64,000 nucleotides of DNA. Source: Rhizobium sp. BK316 (lineage in GTDB: Bacteria > Pseudomonadota > Alphaproteobacteria > Rhizobiales > Rhizobiaceae). The stretch is from NCBI RefSeq assembly GCF_014193695.1, contig NZ_JACHZR010000002.1, positions 682,001-746,000 on the forward strand. The letters are read 5' to 3'. The notes under the pieces are model-generated. The model had not been told where the DNA came from, made no database searches, and saw nothing but the letters and a program-made list of their open reading frames with translations. Numbering within the stretch: the stretch's first letter is position 1; every line of letters starts with the position of its first letter. A program made the position numbers and the translations under genes. This document shows, one piece after another, positions 8,102 to 15,059 of this stretch.

Positions 8102-8743
8102 ATGGACGTGCAGAATGAAGAGATGGTCGAGACCCGGTTAGCGGGCGACGAAACGACGCTGCGGATATACGCCGACCTGATGGACGAAGTTCGAGAGCGT
8201 GTAGCTGTCATAAACTCGATCACCGAAAACAAAATGGCTTGGGCCAATCAATTCGTCGAAGAGGTTCTGTACCTTCAGGTTCGGTTGCTCTGCGAGCAGG
8301 TCGCGATTGGTTGCTTAATCGCGCATGGAGATGTGCCAACCAGGAAAATCATGAAGAGCTATGAGCCGTCGAAGATCATGGCCGCTATGGAAGAACTCAA
8401 TCCTAACTTTTTTCCCAAGCCTGTTAAGCTCATCTTTTCACCGGGGCGGTTGCACCTGGACGAATACGATGGTCCGAGCATTACCCAGTCGGAACTCGTC
8501 CAAGTCTGGAACCAGTGTGGGGCAAAGGTTCATAAGGGGTCCGCTTTAAAAATCCGCAAAAATCACGGACGTCAGTCCGGCGGCGATTTCCAGAAAACTC
8601 TCGACACCGCACAGAAGATTATCGGTTTGCTACAGTCGCATCGCATATCCTCGTCTCAGAACAGTCAACATTTGATTGCGGTACTTGCGGATACCAGCAA
8701 TGCCGGGCGGGCGAATGTCTGGTTCGCCGAGGCACCTGAATGA
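8102..8743 (+). CDS. Hypothetical protein, first gene inside the element
   Basis: A 213-residue protein. The ATG at 8102 follows AAGG and begins MDVQNEEMVE; the frame is open further upstream to 8018 but that part has no coding-like character. The segment MDEVRERVAVINSITENKMA begins a helical region that continues into a hydrophobic stretch with LYLQVRLLCEQVAIGCLIAH. Basic residues cluster near residues 150-160. No domain is recognised. The stop lies just before a tRNA-Pro relic. Confidence 0.55.
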   Translation: MDVQNEEMVETRLAGDETTLRIYADLMDEVRERVAVINSITENKMAWANQFVEEVLYLQVRLLCEQVAIGCLIAHGDVPTRKIMKSYEPSKIMAAMEELNPNFFPKPVKLIFSPGRLHLDEYDGPSITQSELVQVWNQCGAKVHKGSALKIRKNHGRQSGGDFQKTLDTAQKIIGLLQSHRISSSQNSQHLIAVLADTSNAGRANVWFAEAPE

Positions 8744-8756
8744 AAACGTCCACGTG

Positions 8757-8802
8757 GTTCGGGACGTGGGGGTCGAGTGTTCGAATCACTCCACTCCGAC
8801 CA
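8757..8802 (+). pseudogene. 3' half of a tRNA-Pro(CGG) gene
   Basis: From the anticodon loop TTCGGGA (8758-8764) onwards the sequence reads as tRNA-Pro(CGG). It has the 3' anticodon strand, variable loop, a perfect T-stem GAGTG/CACTC around TTCGAAT, the 3' acceptor strand CACTCCG and ACCA. The 5' half (acceptor 5' strand, D arm and 5' anticodon strand in register) is missing. It therefore cannot be a functional tRNA and looks like a tRNA-derived attachment-site scar. Confidence 0.75.
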
Positions 8803-8964
8803 GTCGTAAGCTATTGTTTTCCCGAAGCAAAATCTCCCCGCCTGAAATAAAGGGTAAATTTGTCGCCACCGATATCGCCACCGATACCGATAGAGCGGGC
8901 GCGTTCAAGCTATCTCAACTTTTGCAGGCGACTTTGCTGTCGTTGTGAAGCAAGGAGATAGTGG

Positions 8965-9189
8965 ATGGAGTTTTATGCTGAAGAAGGCGCGGACGGCTGG
9001 TACGTATATGACGGAGACGATCCACAGCCAGTAGCTGGTCCTCTTCCAGAATTCATGGCCAAGGCTTTAGCCAAGGAAAAGAATGAAAAGCGGTATCCTC
9101 GTGGGAGTAATGAACCGCCACCCTCACAGGAGCCTGAACCCGATCCCAAGCCGGGCGGTTCTGGCGGTATGGGTGGTTTAGGATTCTAA
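8965..9189 (+). CDS. Small hypothetical protein with Pro/Gly-rich tail
   Basis: A 74-residue protein with AAGGAGA upstream of the ATG. Residues 1-45 are acidic and aromatic (MEFYAEEGADGWYVYDGDD). The tail is Pro/Glu-rich and then Gly-rich, ending GGSGGMGGLGF, and is likely disordered. No function can be assigned. It is probably co-transcribed with the gene at 9243, separated by a strong inverted repeat. Confidence 0.55.
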   Translation: MEFYAEEGADGWYVYDGDDPQPVAGPLPEFMAKALAKEKNEKRYPRGSNEPPPSQEPEPDPKPGGSGGMGGLGF

Positions 9190-9205
9190 TTTTCTTGCCG
9201 CCCAC

Positions 9206-9240
9206 AAATCTCCTTGAGACGATCAATCTCAAGGAGATTT
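9206..9240 (+). promoter_or_regulatory. Perfect hairpin sequestering the Shine-Dalgarno of the gene at 9243
   Basis: AAATCTCCTTGAG (9206-9218) is the exact reverse complement of CTCAAGGAGATTT (9228-9240), giving a 13-bp stem with a nine-base loop. The Shine-Dalgarno AAGGAG (9231-9236) is fully inside the right arm and the ATG follows at 9243. A folded leader would block initiation. It could act in translational control, in coupling to the upstream gene, or simply limit expression. Confidence 0.75.
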
Positions 9241-9242
9241 AC

Positions 9243-10064
9243 ATGAAAACCGTCGGACAAATCCAAAAGGAAGAATACCGCAAGTCTCGTCACGCCGCCG
9301 AGCGCTGGCGCAAATGGATCAAAGACCTACGCCGCCGTCAGATACAGCAACAGGAGCGCGACCGTCGCCGCAGATGGCTGCTTGCTCTCCTTCTCGCGCT
9401 GCTCGAATCCAAGCCGGTGCAGGCATTTTTCCCTCTCGTTCTCGCGGAACCGGACCCGCCACAGCAAAAACGACAGCCGCAGCCGCCAAGGAAATCGCCG
9501 AAAAAAGACGGCTTTGATCAGCGTCAGGATCAGCGAACTGAATATGACCGCCTCTACCTGTCCGACTGTTCGACCCGGTATGGCGAAGAGCATCTCGAAG
9601 TTTACGACGGCCTGACTTGGGGCGACATCATCAAATACAACCGCGAGCATCGACCGTGGCTTTTCCCGGCATTCACGCCTATCCCCGGCATGCCGGATCA
9701 ATACAAGGACGAGCCAGTTCACATTTGGACGCTGTTTGACCATCTTGCCTCTGATTATCACCGACCAGCGGCAATCGAGGCTCTGAAGCTCGTTGTCGAC
9801 ACGGAATCTCACGACTGGGTGGATGCCTGTGCAGCCGAAACGAACGGGCTAACCTGGAAAGACCTGCGGCGGCAATGTCGTCGCCGGACACCAGAAATGA
9901 CGATCCGCGAGTTTCCACGAGCGGCGGCGCGGTGGCGAGAGGAATTGCGCCGTGAAGCCGAGGAACGAAAAAAAGAGGCCAAGGAAACACTGAAAATGGC
10001 CCGAAGTCGCCCGGCCTCGACTAAGGAAATGGCGAAATATTATCCGTTGACACCAAGGAAATAG
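9243..10064 (+). CDS. Hypothetical basic protein with one hydrophobic segment
   Basis: A 273-residue protein starting at ATG 9243, behind the AAGGAG inside the hairpin at 9206-9240. Residues 10-45 are very basic (KSRHAAERWRKWIKDLRRRQ), followed by a short hydrophobic stretch (WLLALLLALLESKPVQAFFPL), then a Pro/Lys linker. The central region has a soluble look with many Trp and Tyr residues. The C-terminal 70 residues are Arg/Glu-rich and probably helical. No family is recognised. The basic N-terminus could bind nucleic acid or membranes, but this is speculation. Confidence 0.55.
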   Translation: MKTVGQIQKEEYRKSRHAAERWRKWIKDLRRRQIQQQERDRRRRWLLALLLALLESKPVQAFFPLVLAEPDPPQQKRQPQPPRKSPKKDGFDQRQDQRTEYDRLYLSDCSTRYGEEHLEVYDGLTWGDIIKYNREHRPWLFPAFTPIPGMPDQYKDEPVHIWTLFDHLASDYHRPAAIEALKLVVDTESHDWVDACAAETNGLTWKDLRRQCRRRTPEMTIREFPRAAARWREELRREAEERKKEAKETLKMARSRPASTKEMAKYYPLTPRK

Positions 10065-10076
10065 CCAAATATGTAC

Positions 10077-10083
10077 CTTGATA
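10077..10083 (+). other. Candidate rolling-circle nick motif in an AT-rich patch
   Basis: CTTGATA is the core of the double-strand origin of pC194/pUB110-type plasmids, whose Rep family matches the Rep in this element. It lies at the edge of a markedly AT-rich stretch (10070-10190). A seven-base motif is expected by chance about twice in an element this size, so the call is tentative. Confidence 0.25.
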
Positions 10084-10217
10084 AGAAAGTAAATCTTTTT
10101 ATGATATTTCCTTGTCAACTTAATAATTCTGATAGTTGCTTCAACTATATTGAATTGCTTTGTTTTTATTTTCATGATCTTGCTTTGTCCGCCGCAGACG
10201 AAGCAGGAGACTACGAT

Positions 10218-10490
10218 TTGATTGATCACATCGAGAATTTCGAGAGAGTTCGAGCCTTGGGCGAAGGTCGATGCGAGAGCTGCATCACGCCGCGCCGTTT
10301 GGAAGCCAGGATCGCCGAGCTTTTTGCCGAGGGCAAATGTAAGACGACCGAGCAGATGGAAGAGCTTGCAGAAAAGGTCTGCGGGAAATGCCTGTCACAA
10401 TGTATGGGAACAACATTTGACTGGGATGCGAGCGCGATCTTTATTTTGCTGGAAGCTAAGCCGGAGCGGCGACGGCGAAAGCGGGCATAG
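10218..10490 (+). CDS. Small cysteine-motif protein
   Basis: The frame is open from ATG 10071, but the first 49 codons are AT-rich and not coding-like. A TTG at 10218 with AGGAGA seven bases upstream gives a more credible 90-residue protein. Four cysteines are arranged as CESC and, about 45 residues later, CGKCLSQC, a pattern compatible with a zinc site. The C-terminus is basic (PERRRRKRA). The function is unknown; a small DNA-binding or regulatory protein is possible. Confidence 0.45.
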   Translation: MIDHIENFERVRALGEGRCESCITPRRLEARIAELFAEGKCKTTEQMEELAEKVCGKCLSQCMGTTFDWDASAIFILLEAKPERRRRKRA

Positions 10491-10565
10491 GGAATGCTCC
10501 ATGAAAATAAGAGGAGCGGCGTGAACGTCGCCGCTCTCATCTTGGTGGGTAGCCAAGCCGCCAAA

Positions 10566-10982
10566 CTATTCCACGATGATTGCAACCAGGACCATTTGCG
10601 CCGCGCCCGTGCCGTCCGTAACGCGGACTGAGAAATCATATGTCCCTGGGACGTAGATTTTGCCCCTAATCACGCCTGAAAGCATATCCAGAACAATCCC
10701 GGTAGGCAGGGCGGAAAGGCTGGCAAAGGTGACTTCAGATTGCGGATGACCGGACGACCAGACCGGCGAGATTGACAACGTGGTACCCGCCCGAAGGTTT
10801 GTCACTCCGTAAGATACACCAAAATCGGGCTCTTGCGGTTCCACCGGATCGGGAGTTTCCAGTTCCGGTGGCGGCGCGACAAATTGCAAGGTGCCGGTGG
10901 TGACAGGCCGAAAAACGATCTGTCCGGCAAATGCTGGCGACGTGAGCATGGCAGCGGCGAGGACCGTGGGAAGTAGACGCAT
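10566..10982 (-). CDS. Exported protein with putative Ig-like (He_PIG) domain
   Basis: A 138-residue protein with a clear signal peptide (MRLLPTVLAAAMLTSPAFAG, cleavage expected after AFA). A Pro/Glu-rich linker (residues about 35-55) leads to a domain with the pattern ALPTGIVLDMLSGVIRGKI, then PGTYDFSVRVTDGTG. This matches the LPxGLxxDxxTGxIxGxP...GxYxFxVxVTD signature of putative Ig (He_PIG, cadherin-like) domains. It is likely periplasmic or surface exposed. Its role in the element is unknown. It is transcribed in the same direction as the relaxase gene upstream of it. Confidence 0.65.
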   Translation of the reverse strand: MRLLPTVLAAAMLTSPAFAGQIVFRPVTTGTLQFVAPPPELETPDPVEPQEPDFGVSYGVTNLRAGTTLSISPVWSSGHPQSEVTFASLSALPTGIVLDMLSGVIRGKIYVPGTYDFSVRVTDGTGAAQMVLVAIIVE

Positions 10983-11115
10983 GGTGATATCTCAATGGAC
11001 ACACTGAGATTGCGACAGGATTTCACGCAAGCGACAAACCCATTTTGGATTTGCGCCGATGAGAAAGCCGGGTTTCAATAAATACGGCGAACCCGGCCCC
11101 CCGGTAGTAGCCGAC

Positions 11116-12387
11116 CTATCTCTTTTCTTTTGTCTGCGAAGGCTGCAGCGTCATCTTCATGGCAGGTCCCGACATCGCCAGTTCCTGTTGTCTTTCAGGC
11201 GGCAGAAGCGACCATGCTCGATCCCTTTCGATCTGCATTCTTAAAGCGGCGTCACGCGCTCGCTCGGCGTCCTGCGCGGCCTCATGGGCTTTCCGTTCGG
11301 CTTCATGACGGCGCTTTTCTTCGTCCTTCAGCCGTGTTTGCAAAGATCGAGCAAAGGCCTGGACACGGGCGATCTCGGCAGCAAATTCCTCTCTGATTTT
11401 GGTTGCCAGCTTCGATTCGCCGAGGGCGTCCCACATCGCTCGCAACCTGCCCGAGATGCCGGAATATCTTTCCGCACGAGAAACCGCCTCCTCGGCCTTT
11501 TCCTGCGCCTTCTCCGCCTGTTCCCGTGCAGCCATTGCAGCAGCGTTGGCTTCTTCGGCAGCTTCCTTGTCCCGTGCTGCGGCGGTACGGATTGCATCGG
11601 CCTCATTTTTGACGCGGGCTATGAACTGGTCGCCGGAGGCTTTTACCCTTTTTGCCTGCTGGACTGTTTTTTGAAGAGCTTCGGCTTGCACTTGCTCGCG
11701 CTGCCATTCTTCTCTTGTCAAGCGGCGGCGCTGTGGGCCAAGGCGCGTCAAGCCGCATGGAACAGCGACGGCCTCGTGATAGGAGTCCTGCCATTCCCTC
11801 ATTGCGGCCTTGTATGCAGCGTCCGCACGTTTTCCAAGCGCCTTGGCGTCCTCGCCTTCGGCTGGACCGACAGACATGATTTTGCGCTTTGCCGACACGC
11901 CTGGGTGATATTTGAGTGCCGACATTCCAGGTTCATCAACCGGCACGATATACGCATGAAGATGATAGTGCGATTCATCTTCGTGACGAATTGCGGACTT
12001 CAGATCGTCGCCATACTGCGAACGAAGCCATGCGATTGTTCGCTTTTCCCACTCTTCCGCTTCCGCCCGTTTAGCCGGATCGGCATGGATTTCGGCCATT
12101 GTCGCCGGATACGACGCGACGACCGTATGCAACGTCTTCTTATCTTTTGCGACCTTTCGGACGTGGCCACCCTTCACCGTGATCGTCGCGGCGGAGGCAG
12201 CGGCATCGTGCATTTCTTGCACTTCCTGGACGCCGAGGCCGTAGACGACGACAGGCGGTAAGGGATTCGCAACATGGACGGACGCTTCAGGCTTGCGGGA
12301 AGCCTCCGAAAAGATGAAATCCGTGGACCGGCCTTTCGCATCAGCTTTACGGGCATAGGATTCCAGATGGATGAATTGATAGCCCAT
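11116..12387 (-). CDS. MobV/Pre-family relaxase (plasmid recombination/mobilization enzyme)
   Basis: A 423-residue protein starting at ATG 12387, preceded by GGAGATCAC; a longer frame reaches 12438. The N-terminus MGYQFIHLESYAR and the histidine motif HEDESHYHLHAYIVP (about residues 135-149) match the MobV/Pre relaxase motif HxDExxPHxH. These enzymes nick an origin of transfer and lead single-stranded DNA to a conjugation pore. The C-terminal half (about 225-410) is an Ala/Glu/Arg-rich coiled coil, as is usual in MobV proteins. Its presence makes the element potentially mobilizable. An oriT would be expected near the 5' end (12388-12634), but I found no convincing match. Confidence 0.8.
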   Translation of the reverse strand: MGYQFIHLESYARKADAKGRSTDFIFSEASRKPEASVHVANPLPPVVVYGLGVQEVQEMHDAAASAATITVKGGHVRKVAKDKKTLHTVVASYPATMAEIHADPAKRAEAEEWEKRTIAWLRSQYGDDLKSAIRHEDESHYHLHAYIVPVDEPGMSALKYHPGVSAKRKIMSVGPAEGEDAKALGKRADAAYKAAMREWQDSYHEAVAVPCGLTRLGPQRRRLTREEWQREQVQAEALQKTVQQAKRVKASGDQFIARVKNEADAIRTAAARDKEAAEEANAAAMAAREQAEKAQEKAEEAVSRAERYSGISGRLRAMWDALGESKLATKIREEFAAEIARVQAFARSLQTRLKDEEKRRHEAERKAHEAAQDAERARDAALRMQIERDRAWSLLPPERQQELAMSGPAMKMTLQPSQTKEKR

Positions 12388-12599
12388 GCAGTGATCTCCA
12401 TGAATTTCAAGAAGATCGTTGTAGGCCGTGCAAGTCACCAGCTAGGTCCGATGAAGATTTCTCCCAATCTGAGACCTTATGGCAGATAAACCGGTGGAAT
12501 GACGCGAAGAAAAGAATTTGAAAGACTTTGCCTAAATTGCCGTATTGGATGTGAATATCGCATACGACCAGTATTTAAGAATGAAACACGAATATCTAT

Positions 12600-12625
12600 C
12601 ATCCGGCACAACATTTTGTCGGATG
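12600..12625 (+). promoter_or_regulatory. Hairpin just upstream of the alarmone synthetase start
   Basis: CATCCG (12600-12605) pairs with CGGATG (12620-12625). The right arm contains GGATG, the only plausible Shine-Dalgarno for the ATG at 12635. Folding could reduce translation of the RelA/SpoT-domain gene. The stem is short, so confidence is low. Confidence 0.35.
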
Positions 12626-12634
12626 TGATTCGCG

Positions 12635-13789
12635 ATGGCACAATACCCACATCTCAAGTATCCCATGCAAACTGTCCGCAAAGCAGGGCAGAAACTGGCT
12701 GGCAAACTGTATCTGCATGACAACGGTGACTATACAGAAGCAAACGACGTTTTTCGCATCGCGAACTCCTGGCGCGACAGTCACTTTTTGCCAATGCGAA
12801 GCGCGTATCTATCGCTGCGTTTTAAGATGCTTCGAAATGGTCTTGCGGGCGATGTCGCCGCGCGGCCCAAGCGAATGTCGTCCATACGGCGGAAGCTTCG
12901 TGAAAGTTCGACCAAGCTTGACCAGATGCAGGACATAGCAGGCGTTCGAGCGATCATGGATGATATTGCAGGGGTTCGCGCTCTGACCGCCAGCATTCAG
13001 CAAAAGTTTCCGCACACCCTCCGACAGGAATGGGCCTATATCGACGCGCCGAAGGAAGATGGATATCGTAGCCATCATCTGGTTTTTCACTTCTGCCCCG
13101 GAAAAAAAGACCAGGAACCTTTCACAGGTCGCCGCATCGAACTCCAGATCAGGACCAGACTCCAACATAGCTGGGCAACAGCAGTCGAGGCTGTTGGCCT
13201 TTTCAACGGCGTGGACCTCAAGCACCACAAAGGAAGCGAGGATTGGCTGCGGCTTTTTCAACTGATGTCAGCGGAATTCTCGCATGTCGAAGGCTGCCCT
13301 GTCGGACCCGGTGTCCCGAGCCGTCGCGAGCGCATCGAGGAAATCAAAGGCCTGAACGACCGGCTCGGCGCAGCGAACGTGTTGCAAAATATCCGGTCGG
13401 CAACCCATTACGCTGAAACCTTCGTCTACGAACGCGGGAAGTTTTTCCTGATCGTTTATAAGCCGGACCATACGGTCGAGGTCGAGAATTTTGACGATTC
13501 AATCCAAGTGACATCGCGATTGGCAATGTACGAACGCCAGATCGAGGATGGTGTCAGTGCCTCGAAAGCGGTCGTAGTAGAGGTCGATAAGGTCGAAAAT
13601 CTAGTCCGCACTTATCCGAACTATTTCGGTGATGTCAGCCTGTTCCTGAACAATCTCCTGCGGATTACCAAAGGACAGGATGCTCGCGAATATAGCCTTT
13701 CGCCGCAACAGGTCGTTCGTCCACGCCCTCAGGAAATGCCTGACCCTCGGCTTTTGGTCCGACGCTATACGCGGTGGGGGCGCGAATAG
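12635..13789 (+). CDS. RelA/SpoT-domain alarmone synthetase-like protein
   Basis: A 384-residue protein containing a (p)ppGpp-synthetase nucleotidyltransferase domain. Visible motifs are RPKRMSSIRRKLRESSTK (77-94), the MQDIAGVRA block (98-106) with its metal-binding Asp, YIDAPKEDGYRSHH (135-148, the G-loop), and IELQIRTRLQHSW (168-180) with the conserved Glu of the EIQIRT motif. No HD hydrolase domain is present, so this is a synthetase-only enzyme. The last 180 residues are not a TGS/ACT regulatory region and I do not recognise them. Synthetase-only proteins on mobile elements include toxSAS toxins and the anti-phage CapRel fusion, so toxicity or defence is a reasonable inference. The downstream DUF3800 gene is on the same strand. 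Confidence 0.8.
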   Translation: MAQYPHLKYPMQTVRKAGQKLAGKLYLHDNGDYTEANDVFRIANSWRDSHFLPMRSAYLSLRFKMLRNGLAGDVAARPKRMSSIRRKLRESSTKLDQMQDIAGVRAIMDDIAGVRALTASIQQKFPHTLRQEWAYIDAPKEDGYRSHHLVFHFCPGKKDQEPFTGRRIELQIRTRLQHSWATAVEAVGLFNGVDLKHHKGSEDWLRLFQLMSAEFSHVEGCPVGPGVPSRRERIEEIKGLNDRLGAANVLQNIRSATHYAETFVYERGKFFLIVYKPDHTVEVENFDDSIQVTSRLAMYERQIEDGVSASKAVVVEVDKVENLVRTYPNYFGDVSLFLNNLLRITKGQDAREYSLSPQQVVRPRPQEMPDPRLLVRRYTRWGRE

Positions 13790-13980
13790 AGGCATAATCC
13801 GATGATTGAGCTTGCGAGCCTCTAAGCGGAGGCGGCTGCGGCACGGTTGCGATCAGTGGGAATCGAACTCGACCGCCCTTAAAGCAAAGAAGTCCCCAAC
13901 CAGCAGCTGTCATTACACAACATCCCGTAAGTGGTTGGGGCAGCATTGACAAGGCTATCCAACATCGGCGCATTTGTCGG

Positions 13981-14715
13981 ATGGACATTTACATTGACGA
14001 AAGCATCCATGATCGGGGGAATTTTATCGTGCTTGCGGCTGTCTGGGCCCAGCCCGATGAAATTCGCATGGCGACGGAAGCTCTATCCAAATGTGGTTTT
14101 GTTCCGGGTCGCGACGAGTTCAAGAGCAGCATGAAAATGAACGGGAACAGCCATGCTCAAGATTTGCGAGAGCACTTTCGGGCAATCATTGGTCGCTGCA
14201 AAATCGCAATAGGAATTTGCGCCGTGAACGAACGGCACCAACTGATGTCTCTGGCCGCAAGCATCGGCAAAGCCATAGCTTCTCAGAATCGGGCCGAAAA
14301 CGGCATCATCCATCTCGATCAAGGCATTAAGCCGCAGTCAATCAGGCTGCCGACTGGCTTCCTACTCAGAGCAGATTGCGACTCCAAAACCGTTATCGGA
14401 ATTCAGCTTGCCGATTGTTGCGCCCATTTCATCGCAACAATCCTTTTGGATGAGCTGGGGGTCGCAAGAAAAATGGTACCAGCACGCCGCGTGTATCCCG
14501 GAAATGACGGTGACCTCGAACTTGCGTGGGAACTATGGGCGTCAATACGCTACGCTCTCGCGGGCAATGAGCCGATAGGCGACCCGGATGATGACGGTTT
14601 TCACGAACCGCTGTTTAAGCCGTTCGGCCTAGTATTTTCTGACGGCTGCGATCCAAGAGTAGTTGAAGCTGCCCGGCGGCGCTTCGGCTCCGTTTGGGTT
14701 GGCTGCATCCATTAG
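13981..14715 (+). CDS. DUF3800-family protein (RNase H-like fold)
   Basis: A 244-residue protein with the DUF3800 layout. It opens with MDIYIDES at the N-terminus, followed by a beta strand with FIVLAAVW, and has SKTVIGIQLADCCAHFIA in the second half. The family has a predicted RNase H-like fold with acidic residues in the first strand (Asp-Glu here) and the late Asp of QLAD. Its activity is not well established. DUF3800 genes are common on mobile elements and next to defence genes. No Shine-Dalgarno is obvious and other starts are possible. It lies about 190 bp after the RelA/SpoT-domain gene and before the HNH nuclease, on the same strand. Confidence 0.7.
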   Translation: MDIYIDESIHDRGNFIVLAAVWAQPDEIRMATEALSKCGFVPGRDEFKSSMKMNGNSHAQDLREHFRAIIGRCKIAIGICAVNERHQLMSLAASIGKAIASQNRAENGIIHLDQGIKPQSIRLPTGFLLRADCDSKTVIGIQLADCCAHFIATILLDELGVARKMVPARRVYPGNDGDLELAWELWASIRYALAGNEPIGDPDDDGFHEPLFKPFGLVFSDGCDPRVVEAARRRFGSVWVGCIH

Positions 14716-15059
14716 CATCAACACCGACCCAAACGAGGATCAAGGCCCAATTGCGCGAGTCGTGAATAACATCAATGCCTTGCCAACAGGAACGAGTTTC
14801 CCAGAGCCTGAACTCACGGAATCTCGCGCGTACACCCTTGTTTCACTTTGAGGGATTGCGGCAGACCTGAAGTCTGCAACCGCTCGATACGCGCCTTGGC
14901 GGCTAATGATGAGGATAGCGGATTAGCCGCCCTCCTTGGGGCTCCCTCATTGCAGTCGAGTATGCCGCGTCAGCCCGTTTGCCGCCAAAACTTAAGGGAC
15001 ATGTAACGGTGTCACCATAAGACGTTCGGAGCAGAAAGCGAACCTGAGGGAATCTAACT
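14716..15059. other. Intergenic region with inverted repeat and possible mob relic
   Basis: These 344 bases hold no complete gene. GGCGGCTAAT and ATTAGCCGCC near 14898-14931 form a perfect 10-bp inverted repeat without a T-run. At 14944-14986 the minus strand would encode GKRADAAYSTAMRE, which resembles the MobV relaxase segment GKRADAAYKAAMRE of this element (near 11800-11840). It may be a relic of a second mob gene. Confidence 0.45.

Noticed and set aside
8749..8803. A complete tRNA at this position
   Set aside because: Only the 3' half folds. The 5' acceptor strand and D arm are absent and the 5' anticodon strand is out of register, so it is listed as a relic.
11284..12261. A 325-codon plus-strand frame opposite the relaxase
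   Set aside because: The relaxase carries its histidine motif and coiled coil on the minus strand. The plus frame is Cys/Phe/Arg-rich noise.
12388..12634. An oriT for the MobV relaxase upstream of its gene
   Set aside because: I looked for a TAGTGTG/TTA-like nick motif with flanking inverted repeats and saw none, so no oriT is claimed.
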